Assembly: GCA_903910215.1 (NCBI GenBank) | Contig: CAIVYV010000270.1 | Span: 1 to 10,765 of the forward strand | Reading direction: 5' to 3' | From: an uncultured Pseudomonadota bacterium | GTDB lineage: Bacteria > Pseudomonadota > Gammaproteobacteria > Steroidobacterales > Steroidobacteraceae | DNA: 10,765 nt | Shown here: piece after piece, positions 1 to 6,838 of the stretch | How positions within the stretch are numbered: the stretch's first letter is position 1 | Layout: the number at the start of each line of letters is the position of its first letter | The notes under the pieces: model-generated | Seen by the model: the letters and a program-made list of their open reading frames with translations, nothing else | Databases searched by the model: none | What the model was told of the DNA's origin: nothing | Position numbers and translations under genes: made by a program

Positions 1-1
1 A

Positions 2-1396
2 CAACTTGCTCGGCTGTCTGTCGAGGGGCGCTCGCGACTGCAGCGGTTGAGGATGTTGTTGACACCGATAATGATGCGCGCTGATTTGGCGCTGTCAGCG
101 CGTGTTGAATCGGTGTGGTTGCAGTTCCATGCACCGGCCTGCTACGAAGACGAGGGGGCTATCGACGACGCTCGTCGTTATCTCGACGCTTTGTCCGAAG
201 CCTCGACGCGTTCAGGCTGGCGGGTCGCCGCGGATCTTGGCGCGATGCTTGAGGGACTGTATGCGGCCGGCAGTACCGTACCCGGCGCCATCGAGGTGAT
301 GACGATTCACCGCTCCAAAGGCCTAGAGTTCGACGCCGTGATCGTGCCCGGATTGTCTCGTCGAGTTCAGAGCGACCCGCGTGAGTTGCTCGAGCTGGTC
401 GAGTGGCAGGAGGGTGAGCACGCCTTAGCGTTGTTCGGACCTATCGAGGCAAGTGACGCGGTGGCCGGTAGGCCTTCTGTCGCGGCTTGGATACGTCGTT
501 TGCGTTCTAGGCGCATCGATCGTGAGCGAGCGCGTTTGTTGTACGTGGCAATGACCAGGGCGAAGCGCCATCTCGCTCCGATTGCCTGTTTTACTCTCAA
601 AAAGGACGGGGAGGCATCGATTCCTGCTCGCTCGCCACTGGGTGTGCTACGACCGGCGATAGCGGAGCTCATCGAACGCGTGATGCGCGAACCGCTACGG
701 CCGACCGAGCTCGACAGCGAGCCGCTTGCCCCGATGGGTTTTCGTCGCTGGCCGGTCGATTTCGAACCGCCGGTGTGGCCAGAAAATCTATCGGTATCGA
801 CGCTGAATCTGTCGAGCACTGAGTTAGATGCCGAGCCGCAACAACCGACCGCTCAAGGCGGCGATCCGTATGCGCGTGCCTTGGGCATCGTGATTCACCG
901 AGAGCTCGAGCGTCTCGCTCGCCAAGCCGAGTTGCCCTTGGAGATCGATGAGTCTGTAACGCGGTGTTGGCGTCAAGGATTACTGCTCGAGGGCGTTCCT
1001 CGAGAACGCTGTGATACGTATCTCGAGCGGGTACGCGCGGCGGTACAACGTACTTTGCACGATGAACGCGGCCGCTGGATTCTCGCTCGGCGCGATGAGC
1101 GTGACGGGATCGAACTGGCACTGACCGGCAAAGTCGCTGGGCGTATCGTCAATGTCGTGATCGATCGTTGTTTCGTGGAGGCAGGTCAGCGTTGGGTGAT
1201 CGACTACAAGACGGCGGTTCCCACGGATGACAATTTGGCTGCGTTCCTTGATGCGCAGTGCGAAGCCCACAGAGCTCAATTGGAGCGTTATTCGAATCTT
1301 CTAACGCGTTTCGGTCCAGAGCCCGTACGTGCTGCGCTCTATTTTCCGTCGTTGGGACGATTTGTTGAGCTGCACGAGCTGAATTCACCGCGGTGA
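2..1396 (+). CDS. UvrD/RecB-type DNA helicase-nuclease, C-terminal part (cut by left window edge)
   Basis: The frame is open from base 2, so this is the 3' part of a longer gene; TTG at 47 is only the first in-frame start-like codon. Residue numbers here count from 47. Superfamily 1 helicase motifs are visible: MTIHRSKGLEFD (about 85-96, motif V) and RLLYVAMTRAK (about 163-173, motif VI with the arginine finger). After a linker come signs of a RecB-family PD-(D/E)XK nuclease: ALGIVIHRELE (279-289, with its His), VID (371-373), VIDYKTA (384-390, metal-binding Asp and catalytic Lys) and the QLERY motif (411-415). By family knowledge such proteins unwind and degrade double-strand ends for recombinational repair (AddA/RecB type), usually with an AddB-like nuclease partner. 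That partner would be expected to the left, out of view. The gene converges on gspN. AddA-like is more likely than true RecB, but the missing N-terminus prevents a firm choice. Confidence 0.9.
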   Translation, partial: QLARLSVEGRSRLQRLRMLLTPIMMRADLALSARVESVWLQFHAPACYEDEGAIDDARRYLDALSEASTRSGWRVAADLGAMLEGLYAAGSTVPGAIEVMTIHRSKGLEFDAVIVPGLSRRVQSDPRELLELVEWQEGEHALALFGPIEASDAVAGRPSVAAWIRRLRSRRIDRERARLLYVAMTRAKRHLAPIACFTLKKDGEASIPARSPLGVLRPAIAELIERVMREPLRPTELDSEPLAPMGFRRWPVDFEPPVWPENLSVSTLNLSSTELDAEPQQPTAQGGDPYARALGIVIHRELERLARQAELPLEIDESVTRCWRQGLLLEGVPRERCDTYLERVRAAVQRTLHDERGRWILARRDERDGIELALTGKVAGRIVNVVIDRCFVEAGQRWVIDYKTAVPTDDNLAAFLDAQCEAHRAQLERYSNLLTRFGPEPVRAALYFPSLGRFVELHELNSPR

Positions 1397-1398
1397 AT
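1383..1398. repeat. Perfect 16-base palindrome across the helicase stop codon
   Basis: ATTCACCG at 1383-1390 is followed at once by its exact reverse complement at 1391-1398. The helicase TGA (1394-1396) lies inside it. As RNA it could form a six-pair stem with a CGCG loop. It sits at the convergent end of the helicase gene and gspN, where a two-way terminator would be useful, but neither strand has a T-tract after it. A protein-binding site or chance are the alternatives. Confidence 0.5.
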
Positions 1399-1412
1399 GG
1401 ACGTGGCTTCGA

Positions 1413-2219
1413 TCAGCGCAGCAAGGTCCAAATCGATCCTTCGATGGTGAGGTCATACTCGCCACGAGGGTTCACCGCACCGAATGAAGTAAGCGCCGTA
1501 CGCAAGTCAGCATCGGTATTTCCGCTCAAGCCGATCTTCAGCTGCAAGCGATAGCGTCCGTCACGCTGCCACTCAAGTGGTCCGGAAAGGCGCAGCGCAC
1601 CATCTTTTGAGCGAACTTCGCCGCCGCCGTCTGGGCCAATCGTCAGTACATGCTCGCCGTAAGCGAAAAACCGAAGTTCACCTTGAAGGTCTCGGATCTC
1701 TTTGGCGTCACCCGACGCCATGGGTATCGTCAGCGACAGGCCCTCGGTATCGGGTAGGCCCTGCCATAGTCGTCGCAGGTCGGGGTCAGCGAGTGGGCTT
1801 AGCGACCGATAGTTCGAGGCGAAATAGAGGTCATGGATTTGCCACTTGGAGTTCCTATTCCAACGAACTTCCGCACGGGCGTTCGCACCGCCGAGCTGCC
1901 ACAGCAGCTCGACCTTTGGACTCAGCGCGACTAGCGACCACGCCGAGATGTGCCATTGCAGATGGCCGAGCTCAGATCGCGAGCCGAACGAGTTGAGGCG
2001 TTGCAGGTTTCGGCACTCACCTCGCCAGATGGTACCGGCGGTGTCGCTACAGACGAATTCCGCTGGTAGAGCGGGCCGAAGCCATGCTGCCGGCGCCCAA
2101 ATGATGACGCCGAAGAAACCGGCGAGGATGAAAAGAGTAACGGGCGCTCGTGATCGCCGCGGTCTGCGATCAGGGCTGGCCGAGGCTGCCACGAATTTCG
2201 CCGCTGACGCGTCCGTCAC
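1413..2219 (-). CDS. gspN: Type II secretion system protein N (GspN)
   Basis: This is the last gene of the T2SS run. The protein has a basic N-terminus (RRPRRSR, 19-25) and one membrane segment (about 28-47). A long region rich in beta strands follows, which by family knowledge should lie in the periplasm. The AGTIWRGEC stretch (about 61-69) matches the GTxWxG signature near the start of GspN proteins; cysteines at 57 and 69 could pair. At 268 residues it is near the usual GspN size. GspN is an accessory inner-membrane component present in only some T2SS; its exact job is unsettled. The start is uncertain. GTG at 2219 overlaps gspM by 50 bases with no clear Shine-Dalgarno site. GTG at 2192 (residue 10) would cut the overlap to 23 bases and keep the membrane segment. 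No gspD follows; a convergent helicase gene does. Confidence 0.85.
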   Translation of the reverse strand: MTDASAAKFVAASASPDRRPRRSRAPVTLFILAGFFGVIIWAPAAWLRPALPAEFVCSDTAGTIWRGECRNLQRLNSFGSRSELGHLQWHISAWSLVALSPKVELLWQLGGANARAEVRWNRNSKWQIHDLYFASNYRSLSPLADPDLRRLWQGLPDTEGLSLTIPMASGDAKEIRDLQGELRFFAYGEHVLTIGPDGGGEVRSKDGALRLSGPLEWQRDGRYRLQLKIGLSGNTDADLRTALTSFGAVNPRGEYDLTIEGSIWTLLR

Positions 2220-2589
2220 TCGCGCGACGTAACTGCAGTTGTTGAATACGTCCGCCCGATTGCTCCCACGCGGCGACTTGATCCAATACCTGTTCGAAGG
2301 GGAGATCGGTAACGGTCAGCACGGTGACGCCCGCTTCGGTTCTTGCGGGCGCGAGCAAGGCAGGGTCCGTCGAGGTCGTGCTGCCCGACGATATCAGTTG
2401 TGCGATATGTGGCTCCAAGGCGGCGGCTCGTTGCCAGCGTTGCATCGCAGCATCGCGCGCGTCGAGTAACCAGCCGACCGCGCCGAGCAGCAGGAGCGCG
2501 CCAATCACGGGCAGACCGATGCGAAGGATCCGCTGCTCCCGCGGCTGTAGTCCGTCGAACCATTGGCTCACGATCGCAGCTAACGTCAT
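2170..2589 (-). CDS. gspM: Type II secretion system protein M (GspM)
   Basis: The 139-residue protein has the GspM layout: a short cytoplasmic N-terminus with the REQR stretch (17-20), one membrane helix (about 22-42), a helical or coiled segment (about 44-62) and a small periplasmic ferredoxin-like domain. In the family, GspM pairs with GspL in the inner-membrane platform that links the cytoplasmic ATPase GspE to pseudopilus assembly. It is somewhat shorter than many GspM proteins (often about 150-180 residues). The ATG at 2589 overlaps the gspL stop as ATGA, a four-base overlap that implies translational coupling. Its end overlaps the start of gspN. Sequence conservation in GspM is low, so the call leans on topology and on its place between gspL and gspN. 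Confidence 0.88.
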   Translation of the reverse strand: MTLAAIVSQWFDGLQPREQRILRIGLPVIGALLLLGAVGWLLDARDAAMQRWQRAAALEPHIAQLISSGSTTSTDPALLAPARTEAGVTVLTVTDLPFEQVLDQVAAWEQSGGRIQQLQLRRASDGRVSGEIRGSLGQP

Positions 2590-3779
2590 GGACGGACCAA
2601 CTCGATCACAAGAGCGCCTTGTGGATCATTACGTTCGGAGACTTGCCACCCCTCCGCTGACCAAGCCCTGCGCCAAGCCGCGACTTCCTCCGGCGTCGCG
2701 CTGCCGAACTGCAGCGTCGCTCGTCCGGGCTGCAGATCCATCACATCGAGTTTCATTGGATTTGCGCCAGAGGCGTTGATCAATGAATTCAAAGTCTCGA
2801 GTGTGGGTGAGGGCGCCGATCTGCTAGTCACAGTCACCAGTTGACGCTCGAGCAGTGGCACAACGTTCGTGCTTGCGCTAGCCGGAGGGAGCAAGGCGCT
2901 CGCTTGGATGGCGATACGCTCTTCAAGCGTGCGCGCGCGCGACGCGGCCATGGTCAGATCAAGCACGATTTGCGCCAGAAAAACTACGACGATGGCGGCC
3001 GCAATGCGCAGCGGCCAGCGCCATCGCTGCCAGCGTTCGGAGTGCGTTTGCTGCAGCGCAAACTCGTTGTGCAGCAGATTGTGCGGTCGCGCTGCCTCGA
3101 GCTCTCGCCCCAACCAGTCGAGTGGACGCTCCAGCTCGTGCAACTGAATGCTCACGAGTCGCGTACGTAGTGCATCGATCGCTGGGCGGTGGCGCTGCAG
3201 ATTCGCCGCGCTCGCGTGCACGCGTAGTCCTAAGGTGCCGGCGGGTGTGGTCCCGAGCGACCAATCGAGCGCCTCTTGTAGCGCATCGACCGGCCAGGTT
3301 CGTCGCAAGCCCGCCGGGGTGATCCAATGCGAGTCCTCGCCATCGATCCATAGCAGCACATCGCCGGGCTTTGATGCGATGCAATCCGCATCGGCGTAAA
3401 CGGCGATCGGCTTCAAACCTGCCGTGTCGAGCTCCGACAGCAGCTTGTTCAGCCACTGTCGCTCTATCGAGGCGATTTCCAGCTCGACTTGTCCGGTCGA
3501 TGCTACTCGCGAGTCGACGACGGTCAAATGTTGCAACTCAATGTCGCCAACGAGCCGATCTTCGATCGCGTAGGCGGCGGCGTGCCGTAATTTGTGCGAC
3601 GGGACGTTAGGTAGCGTTGCACTGAGTCGCGGCACCAGCGCCGCGGGAACCAGAACAACCAAAACGGGCGCCGAGTGGGCATCGTCCGCTGCGAGAGGCG
3701 ATAGCGACAACTTGAACGACGCGATCGTCGTCTCCAAGCTCGCGCCGGTCGGGATGTGCAGCAACAGTGGTTGGTTCAT
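2586..3779 (-). CDS. gspL: Type II secretion system protein L (GspL)
   Basis: At 397 residues this is the usual GspL size. It has a large cytoplasmic domain (1 to about 250) of the actin-like fold known for GspL; visible family-like stretches are KLRHAAAYAIEDRL (63-76) and VLLWIDG (141-147). A basic/tryptophan segment leads into one membrane helix (about 257-276). A linker and a periplasmic ferredoxin-like domain of about 90 residues end the protein. By family knowledge the cytoplasmic domain binds the N-terminal domain of the ATPase GspE, and the periplasmic domain pairs with GspM. No gspE lies in this window. The ATG at 3779 overlaps the gspK stop by four bases (ATGA), and the gspL stop overlaps the gspM start the same way. 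No strong Shine-Dalgarno site is seen, so translation probably depends on coupling. Confidence 0.93.
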   Translation of the reverse strand: MNQPLLLHIPTGASLETTIASFKLSLSPLAADDAHSAPVLVVLVPAALVPRLSATLPNVPSHKLRHAAAYAIEDRLVGDIELQHLTVVDSRVASTGQVELEIASIERQWLNKLLSELDTAGLKPIAVYADADCIASKPGDVLLWIDGEDSHWITPAGLRRTWPVDALQEALDWSLGTTPAGTLGLRVHASAANLQRHRPAIDALRTRLVSIQLHELERPLDWLGRELEAARPHNLLHNEFALQQTHSERWQRWRWPLRIAAAIVVVFLAQIVLDLTMAASRARTLEERIAIQASALLPPASASTNVVPLLERQLVTVTSRSAPSPTLETLNSLINASGANPMKLDVMDLQPGRATLQFGSATPEEVAAWRRAWSAEGWQVSERNDPQGALVIELVRP

Positions 3780-4726
3780 GGCGCAGTGTGTCGGAGCAGG
3801 ACCCGAATCTGACCGGTACCCGGCCCCTCGTGACGCAGCAAACTGTAGGAAGTGTAGCCCGAACGACCGCTAGATACGTAGCCGAAGAGCCCAAAGTAAC
3901 GGCTGCGCTCACCGATGCCGAGTGCGCTACGCAAGGCGTCGAACTCGGTTGGATCACCGAGACTGTTGCGCAAGACCTCAATGCGCGGGAAGCAGCCTGC
4001 CTGGCGATTGCGCTGCAAGGACTCCTCCGCGTCGCTCCACTGCCGTTCGCCACTCAATGCGTCGAGTAGTGGACCAGTCGCATTGCAAAGATTCAAGCCT
4101 GCATCACGTGGTAAAGCAGAAACATGCGGCTCAAGTTTACGGTAGCGATCGAGATCGAAACCGTCGATCGCAAGCAATTCACTCGTCGAGGTGATGCTGC
4201 GATTGGCGGGTCTGTAGGCGGGGGTGAGTGCGCTGTAGTGGCTGGTCTCAGCGCCGCCATCGAGCGGCTGGTCATCTGCATCGAGCCAGTCGATGATTTT
4301 GGGTGACCATTGCGGCTCCAAGTCCAAGTTCCGCAGCAAGCGCTCAAGTGTGCGGCGCGCGAGTTCGTTCGGCCGCCCATCGAGGTTCACCAGTGCATTC
4401 AGATTGAATCGCCCCTGCAGATCGACCAGCCGAGCCTGCATGACGTAGCCGGGGATTATTTCGACCGGGCCATACGGCCGCGCCCAGCGCTGCGCGCCGT
4501 GCAGTGAAGCATTCGGATCTTCGAGCGCCTCGCGCAGTAACGAGGCGGCCAAGGCCTCTGTTGCGGCGCTGATCTCTCGCGCTTGATCCTGCGAGGCGCT
4601 GCCCGCCGTTCGTCGAATCGCGAGGCCTGTCTCGGCAGTGAGCGCATACGCGAGAGCGGCCGTGATCGCGAGTACGATAAGCGCCGTCAAGAGTGCGATC
4701 CCGTCGCTTCGCACGTATCTCCTCAT
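3776..4726 (-). CDS. gspK: Type II secretion system minor pseudopilin K (GspK)
   Basis: GspK is the large minor pseudopilin that, in the family, caps the pseudopilus tip with GspI and GspJ. The prepilin leader is short and basic (MRRYVRSDG), with predicted cleavage after Gly9 before an IALLTALIVLAI helix. Residue +5 of the mature protein is Thr, not Glu, as expected for GspK. Further signatures are VDLQGRFNLNAL (101-112) and DWLDADDQP...GAE...Y (146-164). Cys214 and Cys245 could form the disulfide known in some GspK proteins. The start is set by ATG at 4726: it forms an ATGA overlap with the gspJ stop and has a GGAGGT site six bases upstream. A GTG at 4741 would add five residues but loses this arrangement. 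The protein is 316 residues long, the usual size. Confidence 0.93.
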   Translation of the reverse strand: MRRYVRSDGIALLTALIVLAITAALAYALTAETGLAIRRTAGSASQDQAREISAATEALAASLLREALEDPNASLHGAQRWARPYGPVEIIPGYVMQARLVDLQGRFNLNALVNLDGRPNELARRTLERLLRNLDLEPQWSPKIIDWLDADDQPLDGGAETSHYSALTPAYRPANRSITSTSELLAIDGFDLDRYRKLEPHVSALPRDAGLNLCNATGPLLDALSGERQWSDAEESLQRNRQAGCFPRIEVLRNSLGDPTEFDALRSALGIGERSRYFGLFGYVSSGRSGYTSYSLLRHEGPGTGQIRVLLRHTAP

Positions 4727-5352
4727 CCAGGGACCTCCCACACGCGACGAAGAACCCCATCGCGCTCGGTCTCAATACGCATCTCGACTGCACGAGGTCG
4801 CTGTCGTGACGCGCCGGGCGTGGTGCTCATGCCGGGCTTTGGCCAAACGCTGCCCCACTGTCCCTCGTTATCGAGAAAGCGAAACTCCAGCTCGCGCACG
4901 TCACGTAGCAAGACTCGAACGCGCGGCTCAACGCCGACCACCGGGTCGAGCACGGGCCAGGAAAGTCGTCGCAATTCGCCTTGTTCGAGTCGGTATTCGA
5001 CACGTCGTAGGGCCGGGCGCCCGCTCGCTCGCCCATCACCCTCACCACCGCGGGTCAGCGCGAGGACTCGACCGCTACCATCTGCTCCGATCATGGCAGC
5101 GAGCTCGCCACGACCCAGCATGTCAGCAACCGGTCGTGGCGTCATTTGCGTGATATCGAGCGTGAGCAGTCGCATTGCGCGTTGCAAGCCGGCGAGCTCA
5201 TCCTGCGCGAGCCGTATACCGTCGCGTTGCTGGGTCGCTTGCATCAACGCGCCGTATCCCACGGCGAACATGACCGCGGAGACGAACAGGGCGACTACCA
5301 GTTCGAGTAGGGTGAAGCCTCTTAGCGGAAATCGCGCTTGGTCAGACCGCAT
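4723..5352 (-). CDS. gspJ: Type II secretion system minor pseudopilin J (GspJ)
   Basis: This 209-residue minor pseudopilin joins GspI and GspK at the pseudopilus tip. The leader is 12 residues (MRSDQARFPLRG), with predicted cleavage after Gly12 before FTLLELVVALF. Glu17 is the conserved +5 residue used in prepilin assembly and methylation. The mature helix leads to a beta-rich domain; the RAMRLLTLDITQMTPRPV stretch (58-75) is typical of GspJ. The start chosen, ATG at 5352, overlaps the gspI stop by one base (TAATG) and has a GGAG about nine bases upstream. A longer frame opens at 5382 but would lengthen the overlap for no gain. The gspJ stop overlaps the gspK start by four bases. Processing requires a prepilin peptidase (GspO/PilD) that is not in the window. 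Confidence 0.93.
   Translation of the reverse strand: MRSDQARFPLRGFTLLELVVALFVSAVMFAVGYGALMQATQQRDGIRLAQDELAGLQRAMRLLTLDITQMTPRPVADMLGRGELAAMIGADGSGRVLALTRGGEGDGRASGRPALRRVEYRLEQGELRRLSWPVLDPVVGVEPRVRVLLRDVRELEFRFLDNEGQWGSVWPKPGMSTTPGASRQRPRAVEMRIETERDGVLRRVWEVPG
4733..4738 (-). promoter_or_regulatory. Ribosome-binding site of gspK
   Basis: On the minus strand GGAGGT lies six bases before the ATG at 4726, within the end of gspJ. It decides the gspK start in favour of 4726 over the in-frame GTG at 4741. Confidence 0.75.
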
Positions 5353-5777
5353 TATGGCGCGCTCCGACTGGCCGTATCCCATATCGCATCGTCACGGTCG
5401 AGGCTCGCAAGATCATCGCCCCGCGCGCCGTGCACGCTGGCCAGCCAATCGTTATCGCTCGTTCGACTGGCTAGCCGCGCTTGCACCCGAATACGCCATA
5501 CGCCGCTGACATCGCTACGCTCGATGGTTTGCCGCCATTGCCAGCGCTGGCCAGCCATCGTTTCTTCACCTATTTCATTTGAGGCAAGCGGCCACTCGCG
5601 CGAGACGCGAATCTCGGTCAGACGATTGAGCGCGACCCACTCGGCGTAGCTGCGCTCGCGCAGTCGCGAGGTGGATTGCGAACCGGTGCTGAGTGCCGTC
5701 ATCACCGCGGCCGAACCCAAAGCGACAATCGCGAGTGCAACCAGCACCTCCACCAAAGTGAAACCGCGCGTTCTCAC
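5352..5777 (-). CDS. gspI: Type II secretion system minor pseudopilin I (GspI)
   Basis: The start is taken as GTG at 5777, which forms a GTGA overlap with the gspH stop. It gives a compact leader MRTRG with predicted cleavage after Gly5 before FTLVEVLVALAIVALG. Glu10 is the conserved +5 residue. The first start-like codon of the frame, TTG at 5825, would add 16 residues inside gspH. The protein is about 141 residues. The WVALNRLTEIRV stretch is characteristic of GspI, where the family has a W-x-A-x-N-x-L-x-E pattern. GspI is thought to nucleate the GspI-J-K tip complex. No clear Shine-Dalgarno site precedes the GTG, so coupling to gspH translation is likely. Confidence 0.92.
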   Translation of the reverse strand: MRTRGFTLVEVLVALAIVALGSAAVMTALSTGSQSTSRLRERSYAEWVALNRLTEIRVSREWPLASNEIGEETMAGQRWQWRQTIERSDVSGVWRIRVQARLASRTSDNDWLASVHGARGDDLASLDRDDAIWDTASRSAP

Positions 5778-6310
5778 GGCGTGGTGCCCAACTGCAATAC
5801 GCCGTCTGCGTTCGGTCGCAGCCAAGCAGTGCCGGCGATCCCCGCGCGTGAGAGGCGCAATTCGAAAGCCGTAAATTCGCCGCTCGCATCAATGCCGATC
5901 TGAGGCGCTAACGTGCCGTCACGTGCAGCAAGCACGACGCGACGACCGTCGACATCTAGCGTGGCTATCACGCCTGCAGGCCACGTATGACGCTTGAGTG
6001 TCTCGTCCTCGGTTTGTTGCCATTGCAAGACGCGAGAGTCGAAAACGAGAAAACGATAGCCGTCGGTCTCGACGAGGACGCCATAAGGGCGCTGCTCGAT
6101 CTCCGCGCGATCACGCGTGAACAACAGATGGCGCTGCAAGCGCTGCAACTCGCTCTCGACGCCGGCATCGCGTCCCAGTAGGCCCAAAGATAAAACCGCG
6201 CCGCCGATCAATACACCGATGATCGTGACCACGACCAACATTTCGAGCAGGGTGAAGCCGCCGAAGCGACTTCGGATGGCATGCGCTCGGTTCAGTTGCC
6301 GAGATTCCAA
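5774..6310 (-). CDS. gspH: Type II secretion system minor pseudopilin H (GspH)
   Basis: The prepilin signature is clear: a basic stretch ending GG, then FTLLEMLVVVTIIGVLIGG with the conserved +5 Glu. The C-terminal half has PQIGIDASGEFTAFELRLS, matching the GspH motif in which GE-x-TPF-x-L is conserved. By family knowledge it joins the pseudopilus shaft to the I-J-K tip. The start is unusual. No ATG or GTG lies in frame near the leader. The candidates are TTG at 6310, used here (about 178 residues, 19-base overlap with gspG), and CTG at 6295, which forms a CTGA overlap with the gspG stop (about 173 residues). Neither has a strong Shine-Dalgarno site. The open frame extends to 6472, but the upstream part is Arg-rich antisense-like sequence over gspG and is not believable as protein. 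Confidence 0.9.
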   Translation of the reverse strand: MESRQLNRAHAIRSRFGGFTLLEMLVVVTIIGVLIGGAVLSLGLLGRDAGVESELQRLQRHLLFTRDRAEIEQRPYGVLVETDGYRFLVFDSRVLQWQQTEDETLKRHTWPAGVIATLDVDGRRVVLAARDGTLAPQIGIDASGEFTAFELRLSRAGIAGTAWLRPNADGVLQLGTTP

Positions 6311-6753
6311 TTGCCGATATCGTCGCCGCCACCGGCGACGTCGCCTGGGACGCCATCGGGTCCGAAAGAGTACAGATCGAACTCGCGTCCTCGCGTGCCC
6401 GGGAATTGATATTGGTAGTCGTTGCCCCACGGGTCCTTGGAGACGCGCGCGATATAGCCGCCGACCTTCCAATTCATCAGCGAGGGATCATCGGGTTTCT
6501 GTACGAGCGCTTGCAGACCTTGGGTCGTGGTGGGGTAGCGAGCGGTGTCTAGCTTGTACATCGAGAGCGCCGTTTCGATCGCCTGAATATCGGCTTTGAC
6601 CTTCGTGATGCGAGCTTCATCGACTCGGCCCATCACGCGTGGGACGATGAAAGCGGCGAGCAAGCCGATGATCACAACGACCACCATAATTTCGATCAGC
6701 GTGAAACCGCGCTCGGGGCGACGAGGCGTGGTGGAATACAGGCTGGTGTGCAC
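6292..6753 (-). CDS. gspG: Type II secretion system major pseudopilin G (GspG)
   Basis: GspG polymerises into the periplasmic pseudopilus that pushes substrates through the outer-membrane secretin. The leader has 16 residues ending ERG, with cleavage before FTLIEIMVVVVIIGLLA. Glu21 is the conserved +5 residue. Family hallmarks follow in order: KADIQAIETALSMYKLDTARYPTT (53-76), GLQALV (79-84), DPWGNDYQYQFPG (107-119), FDLYSFGPDG (125-134) and GGGDDIGNW (141-149), the calcium-binding C-terminal loop. The start is GTG at 6753 with a GGGAG site six bases upstream, giving 153 residues. Longer frames from 6798 or 6840 would run into the promoter region. It is the first gene of the overlapping run G to N and faces fabD divergently. 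Confidence 0.96.
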   Translation of the reverse strand: MHTSLYSTTPRRPERGFTLIEIMVVVVIIGLLAAFIVPRVMGRVDEARITKVKADIQAIETALSMYKLDTARYPTTTQGLQALVQKPDDPSLMNWKVGGYIARVSKDPWGNDYQYQFPGTRGREFDLYSFGPDGVPGDVAGGGDDIGNWNLGN

Positions 6754-6759
6754 GCGAGA

Positions 6760-6764
6760 CTCCC
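6760..6764 (-). promoter_or_regulatory. Ribosome-binding site of gspG
   Basis: GGGAG on the minus strand lies six bases before the GTG at 6753. It supports that start over the ATG at 6798 and the first ATG of the frame at 6840, and gives a leader peptide of normal length. Confidence 0.7.
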
Positions 6765-6780
6765 GCAAAACGGATGCCCG

Positions 6781-6789
6781 ATCATAGCA
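6781..6789 (-). promoter_or_regulatory. Extended -10 promoter candidate for the gspG-N run
   Basis: The minus strand reads TGCTATGAT: a TATGAT -10 (5 of 6 consensus bases) preceded by the TGn of an extended -10. No good -35 is present at 16-18 bases upstream, which extended -10 promoters can tolerate. Transcription would start near 6774 and give a leader of about 20 bases containing the GGGAG site before gspG. Position and leader length fit well, but it is a sequence match only. Confidence 0.45.
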
Positions 6790-6825
6790 AACGAGCATGA
6801 CGCTCTCGTGATTGGGCCCGCTCGC

Positions 6826-6831
6826 TATAAT
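6826..6831 (+). promoter_or_regulatory. Perfect -10 element (TATAAT) of the fabD promoter
   Basis: TATAAT at 6826-6831 matches the sigma-70 -10 consensus in full. Only seven bases (GTTGCGC) separate it from the fabD ATG at 6839, so transcription should begin at or beside that ATG. The region 15-19 bases upstream has no good -35 match. No Shine-Dalgarno site precedes the ATG, which agrees with a leaderless mRNA. Confidence 0.5.
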
Positions 6832-6838
6832 GTTGCGC

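Noticed and set aside
2930..2945. GCGCGCGC run as a repeat or structural element
   Set aside because: It is a short coding stretch for Ser-Arg-Ala-Arg residues of GspL in GC-rich DNA, with no further repeat units.
2959..3456. Arg- and Ala-rich open frames of 100-170 residues on either strand inside the gsp genes
   Set aside because: They are shadows of gspL and its neighbours in other frames: biased composition, no recognisable motifs, and full overlap with genes whose family motifs are clear.
4583..5509. A 308-residue plus-strand open frame across gspK, gspJ and gspI
   Set aside because: It is rich in Ser, Arg and Pro, has no domain pattern, and lies antisense to three well-supported pseudopilin genes. 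High GC content keeps the frame open.
6311..6472. Upstream extension of gspH with an Arg-rich stretch
   Set aside because: It lies wholly within gspG in another frame. The Arg run reflects GGC/GGT-type codons of the GspG calcium loop read in that other frame, and the leader would be far too long for a prepilin.
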